Position numbers and translations under genes: made by a program
In this document: one piece after another, positions 34,068 through 40,339 of the stretch
Position numbering within the stretch: the stretch's first letter is position 1
Layout of the letters: each line of letters starts with the position of its first letter
Virus record (IMG/VR): IMGVR_UViG_3300032116_000500
Location: 1 to 40,476 of that record
Reading direction: 5' to 3' (one strand)
Source of the DNA: a virus
DNA: 40,476 bases
The notes under the pieces: generated by a model
What the model was told of the DNA's origin: nothing
Database searches by the model: none
Seen by the model: the letters and a program-made list of their open reading frames with translations, nothing else

Positions 34068-34660
34068 CGGTTCTTCCCTCTGCGGCTGCGCAGCCGCGTC
34101 CAGGTCCAGCCGAAGGCTCCCTTGACCGTGCCGTCGGCCGCGTTCTTCACGGCGTTGCGCCACACGTCACGGCTCTCGCCGGTCATGCAACGCGCCGCCT
34201 CGGAGATGGTCATGAAGTAGAGCACGTCCTCACCACGGCGGCCTTCGACGTAGGCGCTGGCGGCGGGGATGTCGATGTAATAGCTGCGGGGCACCACGAT
34301 GTCGGGGGTCTTGGACTGCGGGCCCCGGGGCTTCGGTTCGCTGTCGGGGCGATCCTCGGAGCCTTCGATCCGGTAGCGGTTGTCCTTCTGGGCCAGCGCC
34401 AGTCGCAGCGCCTCGGCGCGGGCCAGCCTGTCGGGGTGCGGATCGCCCGTGGCCTCGGGAGGGAGGGGCGTGCCGGGCTTGATGCCGGTGCGGGCCCGAA
34501 AGCCGTAGCTGTCCGAGTGTCGGGAGCGGGGGGCGGGGTTGTGCGACGCGCGGTCGAACACCGGCACCTCGCCCTGGAAGGAGGGCTCCGTGCCCTGGCT
34601 GATTTCGTTGATGTGACGCTCCTTGAAAAAGGAGCGCGGGGCAGAGGGTTTCTGTTGCAC
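34064..34660 (-). CDS. Protein of unknown function upstream of DNA polymerase
   Basis: 198 residues from GTG 34660; the ORF is open to 34705, but AGAAGGACAAGAGAC lies directly before the GTG and is identical to the leader before the first gene of the operon. Residues 1-110 are low in complexity, polar and Pro/Arg-rich, probably disordered. Residues about 115-190 look folded (YYIDIPAASAYVEG, then LYFMTISEAARCMTGESRDV, then AVKNAADGTVKGAFGWTWTRL). The last part resembles the short DNA-binding repeats (NUMOD type) that accompany homing enzymes, but no nuclease centre is present. Function unknown; DNA binding is plausible. Confidence 0.7.
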   Translation of the reverse strand: MQQKPSAPRSFFKERHINEISQGTEPSFQGEVPVFDRASHNPAPRSRHSDSYGFRARTGIKPGTPLPPEATGDPHPDRLARAEALRLALAQKDNRYRIEGSEDRPDSEPKPRGPQSKTPDIVVPRSYYIDIPAASAYVEGRRGEDVLYFMTISEAARCMTGESRDVWRNAVKNAADGTVKGAFGWTWTRLRSRRGKNR

Positions 34661-34684
34661 GTCTCTTGTCCTTCTAGCAGATCG

Positions 34685-34708
34685 GGGGTGGCCCGGGAGG
34701 ACCACCCC
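34685..34708 (-). other. Hairpin in the only sizeable gap of the replication operon
   Basis: A seven-base-pair GC stem (34685-34691 with 34702-34708) and a ten-base loop in the 56-base gap between the 67-residue and 198-residue genes. No T-tract follows, so it is not a standard terminator. It could be a processing site or attenuator setting the level of the polymerase part of the operon. Confidence 0.35.
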
Positions 34709-34716
34709 TTCTCCTG

Positions 34717-34920
34717 TTAGACCCCGGCCTGGGACGGGTTGTCAAGCCGCTTGGCGAGGGCTTCGGCGTAGTTGGCGGCCAGTCCCACGACTTGGTGGAA
34801 CGTGAGACGGCTGTTGATCGTGTCGTTGGCGAGGATGCCCGCCAGCGCGTGGCCCGCGAGGTAGCCGACGTTGTCTCTGTGCTGGCGCTCCAGGCACTCT
34901 TCGGAGTGTTCGCTTTCCAT
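34717..34920 (-). CDS. Small protein of unknown function
   Basis: 67 residues; the ATG at 34920 shares a base with the stop of the DUF2815-like gene. The sequence is acidic at the start (MESEHSEECLERQHRDN) and helical after (VGYLAGHALAGILANDTINS, then a C-terminal ANYAEALAKRL). No family is recognised. Tight coupling behind the single-strand binding protein gene and normal codon use argue that it is real. Confidence 0.65.
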   Translation of the reverse strand: MESEHSEECLERQHRDNVGYLAGHALAGILANDTINSRLTFHQVVGLAANYAEALAKRLDNPSQAGV

Positions 34921-35648
34921 CAGGCGAGGTCTCCCGCGTCAACACCGTCGGCGATGTCGTCGAAGTCGTCGGCCGAGGCCGGTGCGCCGCCCGAGAAGGC
35001 GTCGCCGTCGCTGTGGAACTGCAGGCCCTTGAGCTGGGCACGGATGCCGCGGCCCCACTTGTTGTCCTGCGCCCAGAACTCGACCTGGATGATCGCCTTG
35101 CAGCCCGAGTAGGGGCGGCCGTCGGACTGAACCAGGGGGGTCTTGTCCCGGTCGATCAGCAGCGGGCGGGTCGACGACTTGGCCGTGACGTAGAACATGT
35201 CCTCGAAGCCGTCGTAGGCACCGCCGTCCTTGTTCTTGTAGGGCTCCTTGACGAAGCCGACCTCCGGCTTCTTGCCGGTCTTGACCAGGTTGTCGAAGAC
35301 CTGTTGGGCCTTGGCCCCCCACTTCTCCTTGGCCACGGCCAGCATGGCCTCGTCGAGCTTCTTAACCGTGGCCTTGTCGGCCGGGTCGACGATGAACTTG
35401 CCGTTGAACGCCGGGTCGCCGCCGTCGATGGCCGTGGCCTCGAAGACGTTGATGAAGGCGCAGCGGGCGAGGAAGTTGACTTTCATATTCGTATCTCTCT
35501 TCAGCATTTCAGGATGGGATTTAGCGATGGTCTCGTAGGCACGATCTATAGCTATGCGCCGGATCAAAGACCCAGGCAAGCCGGTATTTGCCGCCTCTTT
35601 CAGAAGAGCCTCGGCCGCGGCGGGCAGCTTTCCAATCAGCCGAGACAT
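34920..35648 (-). CDS. DUF2815-type single-strand DNA-binding protein with N-terminal extension
   Basis: 242 residues. From residue 55 (internal ATG 35486) on, it follows the DUF2815 pattern, a phage OB-fold SSB: NFLARCAFINVFEATAIDGG, then FNGKFIVDPADK, then GFEDMFYVTAKSSTRPLLID, then YSGCKAIIQVEFWAQDNKWG. The acidic tail DDFDDIADGVDAGD is the usual SSB partner-binding end. The first 54 residues (starting MSRLIGKLPAAAEALLKEAA) are not part of the usual family and have more A/T-ending codons. The start at 35648 is favoured by its four-base distance from the upstream stop, but no Shine-Dalgarno site is seen there, so 35486 remains possible. Role: coats single strands for replication and recombination. 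Confidence 0.85.
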   Translation of the reverse strand: MSRLIGKLPAAAEALLKEAANTGLPGSLIRRIAIDRAYETIAKSHPEMLKRDTNMKVNFLARCAFINVFEATAIDGGDPAFNGKFIVDPADKATVKKLDEAMLAVAKEKWGAKAQQVFDNLVKTGKKPEVGFVKEPYKNKDGGAYDGFEDMFYVTAKSSTRPLLIDRDKTPLVQSDGRPYSGCKAIIQVEFWAQDNKWGRGIRAQLKGLQFHSDGDAFSGGAPASADDFDDIADGVDAGDLA

Positions 35649-35652
35649 GGGG

Positions 35653-35748
35653 TTAGCGCACCGGCCAGAGGGTGTCGACGATGTCGAGCATCAGCTTGTA
35701 GCAGCCGTAGAGGGCCAGTGCGGTGAGGACGAAGTCGAACCAGGTCAC
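35653..35748 (-). CDS. 31-residue single-transmembrane microprotein
   Basis: GTG 35748 overlaps the stop of the DUF2800 gene (GTGA) and the TAA at 35653-35655 lies four bases before the next ATG. The product is almost entirely one hydrophobic helix ([19 protein letters not shown]) with a short end [10 protein letters not shown]. Coupling on both sides suggests it is translated. Small membrane peptides in early phage operons can act in exclusion or host takeover, but no function can be read from the sequence. Confidence 0.5.
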   Translation of the reverse strand: MTWFDFVLTALALYGCYKLMLDIVDTLWPVR

Positions 35749-36986
35749 GCCAGCGGCTCCTCGATGAGGGCAAAGTCGTCGGCCGTAGCCGCGACGGTGA
35801 GAGCGGGGCGTTTGTCGGAGGCCGGGGCCACCGAGGGTTTGCCCTGGCTCTGCGCGTATTGCTCCTGCAGCTTCTTCCACTGGCGAGGGCCAATGGTGCC
35901 TGCCTTGGCGAGCTTCTCGGCCGTGGTGGGGGAGATGAGTTTCAGCTCGAACATCTCCTCGACCTTGAGCCGCATGGAGCGCAGCTGCAGCTCTGCCTCT
36001 TCGGGGTTGATCCACTTCCTGTGGCCGCGTTTGCCTTCGACCAGCTTGAAGCCCGGCACCTCGACACCCGCGACGAGGCGGCGCTCGGTCTCGGCGCGGA
36101 CGGCGAGGCAGAACATCTCCATCAGGTCGACCTTGGCCAGCGCCTCCGCGAGCACGTCGCCCGGCACTTCGGCCAGGGCGGCGGGTAGGGTCTCGGTGGT
36201 CAGGTCGACGAAGTCGTCGGCGCTGGCGGCGGTGGTCACCACGGCGGTGGTCTCGGCGGCCAGCGCCGGGCAGACGGCCTTGGCCTTGCACCACTGGCAC
36301 TGGCTCGCGCCCGGGTTCAGCTCGGGCTTGCGGCCACCGTTGAGCTGGTAGACGGCATGTGCTGCTCCGATCCGCGCCTCGGAGGCGAACTCGAGCAGGT
36401 CTTCGACGTTGATCTCGTAGGTGCTCGGCTCCATCGAGACCTTGGGCTGGTAGATCGTCAGCACCACGCGCTTGATGTCGTAGGCCAGCGAGGCCAGGTC
36501 CAGAGCGCCCAGGCCGTAGAGCATGAGCTGTTTGTTGTCCTCGGCGGCGACGTAGTTGCGGCCGTATTTGAGGTCGATGACGTGGAGGGTGGTGCCGACG
36601 ATCACGATGGTGTCGGCTGTGCCGTAGGCGTCGGGCTGGGCGAGGATGGGGGACAGGTCGACGACCTGCTCCACCATCAGCTCGCCGCCCAGGCCACGGA
36701 CGTAGTCGCAGTAGCCCTGGACGCCGAGGACCATGTCCTCGTCGACCTCGAACTTGCGCCCGCTCTCCTCGATCTCGATCAGCCGACCGGCGTAGGCAGA
36801 GGCGTCCTGGCCAGAGGTCAGGCACCATTCCATCAGCTGGTGGGCGGCGGTGCCCTCATCGGCGTAGACCGAGGAGGTGTCGGGGAAGGGCTCTTCCATC
36901 TTGAGGGAGCCGGGGCAGGCCATCCAGCGGTGAGCGCCGGACGGCGACAGGCGGGCGTGGGCCTTGCTGGCGGTGGTGTCGTTCAT
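35745..36986 (-). CDS. DUF2800-type PD-(D/E)XK exonuclease with Fe-S cluster
   Basis: 413 residues. Nuclease core: [12 protein letters not shown] (E44), GTADTIVI (D125), [12 protein letters not shown] (D138, K140) and [12 protein letters not shown] (Q153), the order of the Cas4/RecB-like family. Four cysteines placed like the 4Fe-4S ligands of AddB/Cas4 enzymes are present: C24 in WMACPGS and C230, C233, C239 in [10 protein letters not shown]. The C-terminal 170 residues are helical and phage-specific. Expected role: 5' or 3' exonuclease producing single strands for DUF2815-assisted recombination. The ATG overlaps the upstream stop (ATGA). Confidence 0.9.
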   Translation of the reverse strand: MNDTTASKAHARLSPSGAHRWMACPGSLKMEEPFPDTSSVYADEGTAAHQLMEWCLTSGQDASAYAGRLIEIEESGRKFEVDEDMVLGVQGYCDYVRGLGGELMVEQVVDLSPILAQPDAYGTADTIVIVGTTLHVIDLKYGRNYVAAEDNKQLMLYGLGALDLASLAYDIKRVVLTIYQPKVSMEPSTYEINVEDLLEFASEARIGAAHAVYQLNGGRKPELNPGASQCQWCKAKAVCPALAAETTAVVTTAASADDFVDLTTETLPAALAEVPGDVLAEALAKVDLMEMFCLAVRAETERRLVAGVEVPGFKLVEGKRGHRKWINPEEAELQLRSMRLKVEEMFELKLISPTTAEKLAKAGTIGPRQWKKLQEQYAQSQGKPSVAPASDKRPALTVAATADDFALIEEPLA

Positions 36987-37207
36987 GTTTCGATGTCTCC
37001 TCTTTGCGCTTTCATAACCAGCAATCTGCGCAGCACGCGCTTGCGCTCGCCCCGGGTGAGCAGAAGGTCCGCCTCCCCCACCCGCACCGCCTTGACGTTG
37101 CGGGGGAGGGAGGGGTCTCGTTTGGCGGGCTGGGGCACGCCCGGCACCACCAGGTCAGCGCCGAAGATCAGCGCGCCGCCCGAAGGGCTGGACATGCCCC
37201 TACGCAT
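36983..37207 (-). CDS. Small basic protein of unknown function
   Basis: 74 residues from ATG 37207, which overlaps the stop of the upstream gene (TGATG); a longer start at 37249 is rejected for that reason. It is rich in Arg, Val, Pro and Gly and has a C-terminal basic helix ([18 protein letters not shown]) that could bind nucleic acid. No family is recognised. It is embedded between two coupled genes of the replication operon. Confidence 0.6.
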   Translation of the reverse strand: MRRGMSSPSGGALIFGADLVVPGVPQPAKRDPSLPRNVKAVRVGEADLLLTRGERKRVLRRLLVMKAQRGDIET

Positions 37208-37599
37208 CAGCCCAGCACCTCGGCGGCACGAGCCAGGAAGGGGCCCCACTGTTCCTCGGTCAGATCGCCACCGACCTTGGCGTCGAACTCACCGAGCAGC
37301 TCGACGGCGGCGGCGCGGCCCTTCTCCTGGGAGACCTTCAGCACTGCGGCCTTGACCTGGGTGTAGTCGACCGCGGGGGCCCCCAGCTCGCTCGGCACGG
37401 CCTCGTCGACCGGCGGCTTGCCTTTGAGGATGGCCTTCACCTGGGCCTCGACCGGGGTGGCCTCCACCAGAGCCTTCACGGCAGGCTTGACGATGTCGCG
37501 CTTCAGCTCTTGGTTGACCGAGCGGATCGACATGGCGGCGGCCAGGTTGTTGATGGCCTCGGCCAGCTCGGGGCATTTGATGTCGAGAGTGATGTTCAC
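37207..37599 (-). CDS. Conserved early phage protein of unknown function
   Basis: 130 residues from GTG 37599 (overlap GTGA). It begins MNITLDIKCPELAEAINNLA, a pattern I associate with small proteins found next to DUF2800/DUF2815 genes in many phages. It ends with a helical module (VKAAVLKVSQEKGRAAAVEL, then LTEEQWGPFLARAAEVLG) typical of the same group. The middle is Pro/Val-rich and probably flexible. Function unknown; association with the recombination genes suggests a supporting role there. Confidence 0.7.
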   Translation of the reverse strand: MNITLDIKCPELAEAINNLAAAMSIRSVNQELKRDIVKPAVKALVEATPVEAQVKAILKGKPPVDEAVPSELGAPAVDYTQVKAAVLKVSQEKGRAAAVELLGEFDAKVGGDLTEEQWGPFLARAAEVLG

Positions 37600-37793
37600 A
37601 GCATGGTTTCCTTTTCAAAGTCGTTGTAGACGTTCTGGGGTTGCTCGTCGGCGTCGAAGGGATAGACGTCGTCGAGGCGCTCGGCCAGTTCGAGGATGAG
37701 GTCGCCGTCAGGCTTCATCAAGTTGAGGTGGGCGAGACGGGCGAACTCGATCAGCCCGCGCGTCGTCATGCCCTTGAGCTGAACGCGGGTCAT
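37596..37793 (-). CDS. Small acidic protein of unknown function
   Basis: 65 residues from ATG 37793, which overlaps the stop of the membrane-protein gene (ATGA); the longer frame upstream is a shadow. Two helices are likely (MTTRGLIEFARLAHLNLMK, then DLILELAERLDDVYPFD), followed by an acidic tail. No family is recognised. Confidence 0.6.
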   Translation of the reverse strand: MTRVQLKGMTTRGLIEFARLAHLNLMKPDGDLILELAERLDDVYPFDADEQPQNVYNDFEKETML

Positions 37794-37978
37794 GCGAGCC
37801 ACCAGACGGCCAGGGCGACCTCGAGGCACACGCCCGCCACCAGGATGGCGAAGAGGACGCCCGAGAAGAGTTCGGTGCTCAAGTTCCTGTCGGAGGCGAA
37901 GCGATACCACTCGCCCATAGACAGGAGGTTGGCCAGGAAGACCACGAGCATGGCCAGCGTGAAGAGAGCGTCGCGCAT
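37790..37978 (-). CDS. Small membrane protein with two transmembrane helices
   Basis: 62 residues from ATG 37978 (overlap TGATG). Two hydrophobic helices, FTLAMLVVFLANLLSMG and FSGVLFAILVAGVCLEVALA, flank a short polar loop with WYRFASDRN. The size and topology recall holin-like or exclusion peptides, but it lies in the early operon, far from the lysis genes, so inner-membrane host takeover or exclusion is more likely than lysis (inference). Confidence 0.6.
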   Translation of the reverse strand: MRDALFTLAMLVVFLANLLSMGEWYRFASDRNLSTELFSGVLFAILVAGVCLEVALAVWWLA

Positions 37979-38322
37979 CAGAGCATGTCCCCTTCTGCGT
38001 TGATGAAGTGGACCACGCCACCGGCCAGCTGGATCATGACGCAGGCCTGGCGGGCCCGACGGCAGGCTTCGGCCGCGATCTGCACCAGCACCCGACCGTC
38101 GCCAGCGCCGGTGGTCATGGCGATCTCGTACTTCAGGCTGTCGTCGTTGACGATCTCGCCGTCCCCGTTGCGCCAAGCGCCGGTCACGAGGGTCTGGGTG
38201 TAGCCGCCGAAGTTGTCGAGGATATCCCCGCGCAGGGCGGCGTGGGTTTCGGTGAGGCGGTTGCCGTCGTTGTCCCGCAGCGGCAGGATCAGGAAGGCAA
38301 TGCGCTTGGAGAAGTCGGTCAT
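37978..38322 (-). CDS. Conserved phage protein of unknown function
   Basis: 114 residues; AAGGACAGAGACC precedes the ATG at 38322, a version of the leader before the first gene. The N-terminal half (RIAFLILPLRDNDGNRL, then LRGDILDNFGGYTQTLVTGA) looks like a small beta-alpha fold that I have seen in short hypothetical proteins of many phages. The C-terminal half (VQIAAEACRRARQACVMIQ, then VHFINAEGD) is compatible with that. Function is not known. Confidence 0.65.
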   Translation of the reverse strand: MTDFSKRIAFLILPLRDNDGNRLTETHAALRGDILDNFGGYTQTLVTGAWRNGDGEIVNDDSLKYEIAMTTGAGDGRVLVQIAAEACRRARQACVMIQLAGGVVHFINAEGDML

Positions 38323-38333
38323 GGTCTCTGTCC

Positions 38334-38501
38334 TTATTGGGTGCAGATGCCCGCGGAGATCAGGCTGGCTGCGGTTCGGCCGTAGTGGCCCTGGAGGGAC
38401 CAGGCGGCCCCTGTGTCGATCAGGTTCTGGAAGAAGTCAACCATCTGGTCCTCTTCCATCTCGCCTTGCTCGTAGGAGATGATGTCGTCGATGCTGGGCA
38501 T
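38334..38501 (-). CDS. DUF7417-like small phage protein
   Basis: 55 residues from ATG 38501, overlapping the upstream stop (TGATG). It is clearly conserved: MPSIDDIISYEQGEMEEDQM, VDFFQNLIDTGAAWSLQGHY, GRTAASLISAGIC. This is the widespread phage pattern in which YE-x-GE is followed by LIDTG-x-AW-x-LQG-x-YGR. The family number is from memory. Function unknown; usually found among early genes. Confidence 0.8.
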   Translation of the reverse strand: MPSIDDIISYEQGEMEEDQMVDFFQNLIDTGAAWSLQGHYGRTAASLISAGICTQ

Positions 38502-38710
38502 CAGCCGAACTCCACGGGGTTCAGCTCGGCACCTGCGGCGGCGCGCTGGTAGCCCAAGAGGACCAGCAGGCGGTCGAGGCCGCGGCCGCGAATATACCCG
38601 CCCTCCCAGCCCTTCGGGCCGTTGAAAGTGTAGCGGACTTCGTACAGCCCGTTGTCGAGGTTGCGGGCCGGGAACTCGCGCCCCTCAAACGTGACGGTGG
38701 TGGTAGCCAT
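38501..38710 (-). CDS. First gene of the leftward operon, unknown function
   Basis: 69 residues; AGAAGGACAAGAGAC lies directly before the ATG and a good promoter lies about 45 bases upstream. The sequence starts like a small beta protein (MATTTVTFEGREFPARNL, then LYEVRYTFNGPKGWEGGYI) and ends with a helix (LDRLLVLLGYQRAAAG). No family is recognised. Being first in the early operon it should be made soon after DNA entry, a position where host-takeover proteins are common (inference). Confidence 0.7.
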   Translation of the reverse strand: MATTTVTFEGREFPARNLDNGLYEVRYTFNGPKGWEGGYIRGRGLDRLLVLLGYQRAAAGAELNPVEFG

Positions 38711-38755
38711 GTCTCTTGTCCTTCTGCCGCAGCGGCTTGTCCCGGCTGCCCACCC

Positions 38756-38784
38756 TCTCTAGGCCTGTCCGAAATAGGTGTCAA
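38756..38784 (-). promoter_or_regulatory. Promoter of the leftward replication operon
   Basis: On the minus strand a perfect TTGACA (38784-38779) is followed after 17 bases by TAGAGA (38761-38756). The spacing is ideal for sigma-70 and the -10 box is partial. The first gene starts about 45 bases downstream. Host RNA polymerase should use it early after entry. Confidence 0.65.
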
Positions 38785-38820
38785 GCGTTTGGTTGTGAAA
38801 AATATGCATGTGAGAAAATG

Positions 38821-38848
38821 CTTGTACAACGCCTGGGCCGGGTATAGA
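38821..38848 (+). promoter_or_regulatory. Promoter of the rightward early genes
   Basis: CTTGTA (38821-38826) and TATAGA (38843-38848) separated by 16 bases, about 45 bases before the ATG at 38894. The -10 box is better than in the leftward promoter, the -35 box weaker. Sequence around both boxes resembles the leftward promoter read on the other strand. Confidence 0.55.
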
Positions 38849-38893
38849 GAGAGAGCCCGTCGGGACAAGCCGACACCGAAAAGGACTGAGACA

Positions 38894-39091
38894 ATGATCG
38901 ACATGCAAGACCCCCGTGACCACCGCCGCGTCGCGGCCATGATGACTGACCACGGTTCATCGCGCGGCTGGGACTTCCGCCCCTCCGACGAGCCTCCGAT
39001 GTGGCTCCGCGCCGTGGCCGAGGTTCTTCGTCCTCGCAGCCTCATCATTCTGGCCGTGCTGGCCGGGGTTATCAGCTTGTGGTGGTTGTGA
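38894..39091 (+). CDS. Small protein with C-terminal membrane helix
   Basis: 65 residues from ATG 38894 with AAAAGGACTGAGACA directly upstream. The N-terminal 40 residues are polar (MIDMQDPRDHRRVAAMM, then WDFRPSDEPPMWLR). The end is one transmembrane helix (SLIILAVLAGVISLWWL), so the protein should be tail-anchored in the inner membrane. It is the first gene of the rightward early unit. No family is recognised. The stop shares a base with the next ATG (TGATG). Confidence 0.7.
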   Translation: MIDMQDPRDHRRVAAMMTDHGSSRGWDFRPSDEPPMWLRAVAEVLRPRSLIILAVLAGVISLWWL

Positions 39092-39393
39092 TGGGGGCGA
39101 CGCATACGCCGGGGCCTTGGGAGTTTGGGCCGGGATACAAGCCGGGCGACACTAGGTTTGATTTGTTCGCCCCCGGCGGCAGGCAAGTCATCGCACAAGC
39201 CAGCTACGAGAATATGTGGTTGGCCACCTATGACGCCGCGACCGATGCCGCCAACGCCCGCCTTATTGCCTCCGCCCCTGATCTTTTGGAGGCCTGCCGA
39301 GCGGGCCTTTATGTCGCTGAGGCTGAGGGGGCAAACGCGACGGCGGCTCTCATCCGCGCCGCCATCGCCAAAGCCACAGGAGAAGCATCATGA
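39091..39393 (+). CDS. Conserved small phage protein (HTPGPW type)
   Basis: 100 residues from ATG 39091, which overlaps the upstream stop; the longer frame is a shadow. The protein begins THTPGPWEFGPGYKPG and has ARLIASAPDLLEACRAGLYV in its second half. The combination of HTPGPW and LIAxAPxLLEA is a very common pattern among small phage proteins of unknown function. Codons are more A/T-rich than in the structural genes. Confidence 0.75.
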   Translation: MGATHTPGPWEFGPGYKPGDTRFDLFAPGGRQVIAQASYENMWLATYDAATDAANARLIASAPDLLEACRAGLYVAEAEGANATAALIRAAIAKATGEAS

Positions 39394-39689
39394 CCGAACT
39401 CCCCGACGATATGGAGGCGGTTGTCAGCGCACGGCTTGTTGAAGTTGACGCTCACGGCGGCACTACGCCATTTCGCAATGCCTATTTTCGCGTTGATGTG
39501 ATCCGCGCCCTCCTGCTCGCATACCAAGAGCGGGGGCGGGCTTTGGAGGCATTGATGGACGCCGAGTTCGCGCGCGACTGGCGAACATGGTCTGACGAAC
39601 GGGCACGGCTGCTTCTTGGTGTCGGGCCGCGCTACGACGCCTTTATGACCGCCCGCACCACCCTCAGCCAGAAAGGTGATGAACGATGA
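39390..39689 (+). CDS. Small phage protein, paralogue of the next gene
   Basis: 99 residues, start overlapping the upstream stop (ATGA). Stretches ELPDDMEAVVSARL, IRALLLAYQERGRALEAL and FMTARTTLSQKGDER reappear in altered form in the C-terminal half of the next gene, so the two arose by duplication. The protein is mostly helical. No function is recognised. Confidence 0.65.
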   Translation: MTELPDDMEAVVSARLVEVDAHGGTTPFRNAYFRVDVIRALLLAYQERGRALEALMDAEFARDWRTWSDERARLLLGVGPRYDAFMTARTTLSQKGDER

Positions 39690-40339
39690 GCGAGAGAGAT
39701 CACCCGGTATCGGCGCTCCGAACACACGTCCCCGATTTGGAGCGATTGGCTTACAACCAAAAGCCAAAGACGCGCGACTGGACATACCTTCGCCTGCTTC
39801 AATACGATGAAACCGACCTGTTCCAGTGGTTTGGAAAACGAAACGGCTCCTGTTTTGAGGACCAAGCGTCCGAACCGTTTCGCATCCCCGCCCGCCGCAC
39901 CCCTGCACCAGAGGGGGAGGCTTGGCGGCACGTCTCGCAAGAGGAAATGGCGCAGGCTGCAAAGTTCGCATCCAACAACCTCGCATCCCCTGTCGTTCCT
40001 GTGATGAGAGCCGCTCTCCGGCAACGCTACGAACTCCCCACTGATATGGGGGCGGTTGTAGCGCGGCTTGAGGTGTCGGCAAGCGACCCTGCTCCGTGGC
40101 CGGACCTCCGCGCCCTCCTGAAAGCATACCAAGAGCAGCGCCGGGCTTTGCGAGAGGCGGCGGAGTATCTGTGCCGCCTTGAGGGCGCGCTCTTGGCTGA
40201 CGACCTCGATATGCGCCTGAACTTCCCCGACGAGCCGTCTCCGACCGCGATGGCTGAACGCATCCTGCCGGGCTTTGACAGCATTGAATACGACCTCGCC
40301 CGAGCCGCCCTCAACCAGAAAGGCAAGAGCCATGACTGA
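39686..40339 (+). CDS. Two-part phage protein; C-terminal half duplicates the upstream gene
   Basis: 217 residues, ATGA overlap with the upstream gene. Residues 1-110 are unique (YNQKPKTRDWTYLRLLQYD, then LFQWFGKRNGSCFEDQ, then WRHVSQEEMAQAAKFASNN). Residues about 112-217 are a paralogue of the upstream protein (ELPTDMGAVVARLEV, then LRALLKAYQEQRRALREA, then DLARAALNQKGK). Several DNA blocks are still nearly identical, so the duplication is fairly recent. Function unknown. Confidence 0.65.
   Translation: MSERDHPVSALRTHVPDLERLAYNQKPKTRDWTYLRLLQYDETDLFQWFGKRNGSCFEDQASEPFRIPARRTPAPEGEAWRHVSQEEMAQAAKFASNNLASPVVPVMRAALRQRYELPTDMGAVVARLEVSASDPAPWPDLRALLKAYQEQRRALREAAEYLCRLEGALLADDLDMRLNFPDEPSPTAMAERILPGFDSIEYDLARAALNQKGKSHD

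Larger units (their letters stand above)
38733..38872. repeat. Inverted leader repeat flanking the divergent promoters
   Basis: The 12-mer CGGGACAAGCCG occurs at 38861-38872 on the plus strand and at 38744-38733 on the minus strand. Each copy lies downstream of a TAGAGAG element and upstream of an AAGGAC-type ribosome site. The two transcripts therefore start with near-copies of the same roughly 50-base leader. It could be a duplicated promoter-leader unit or a binding site for a shared regulator. Confidence 0.75.
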
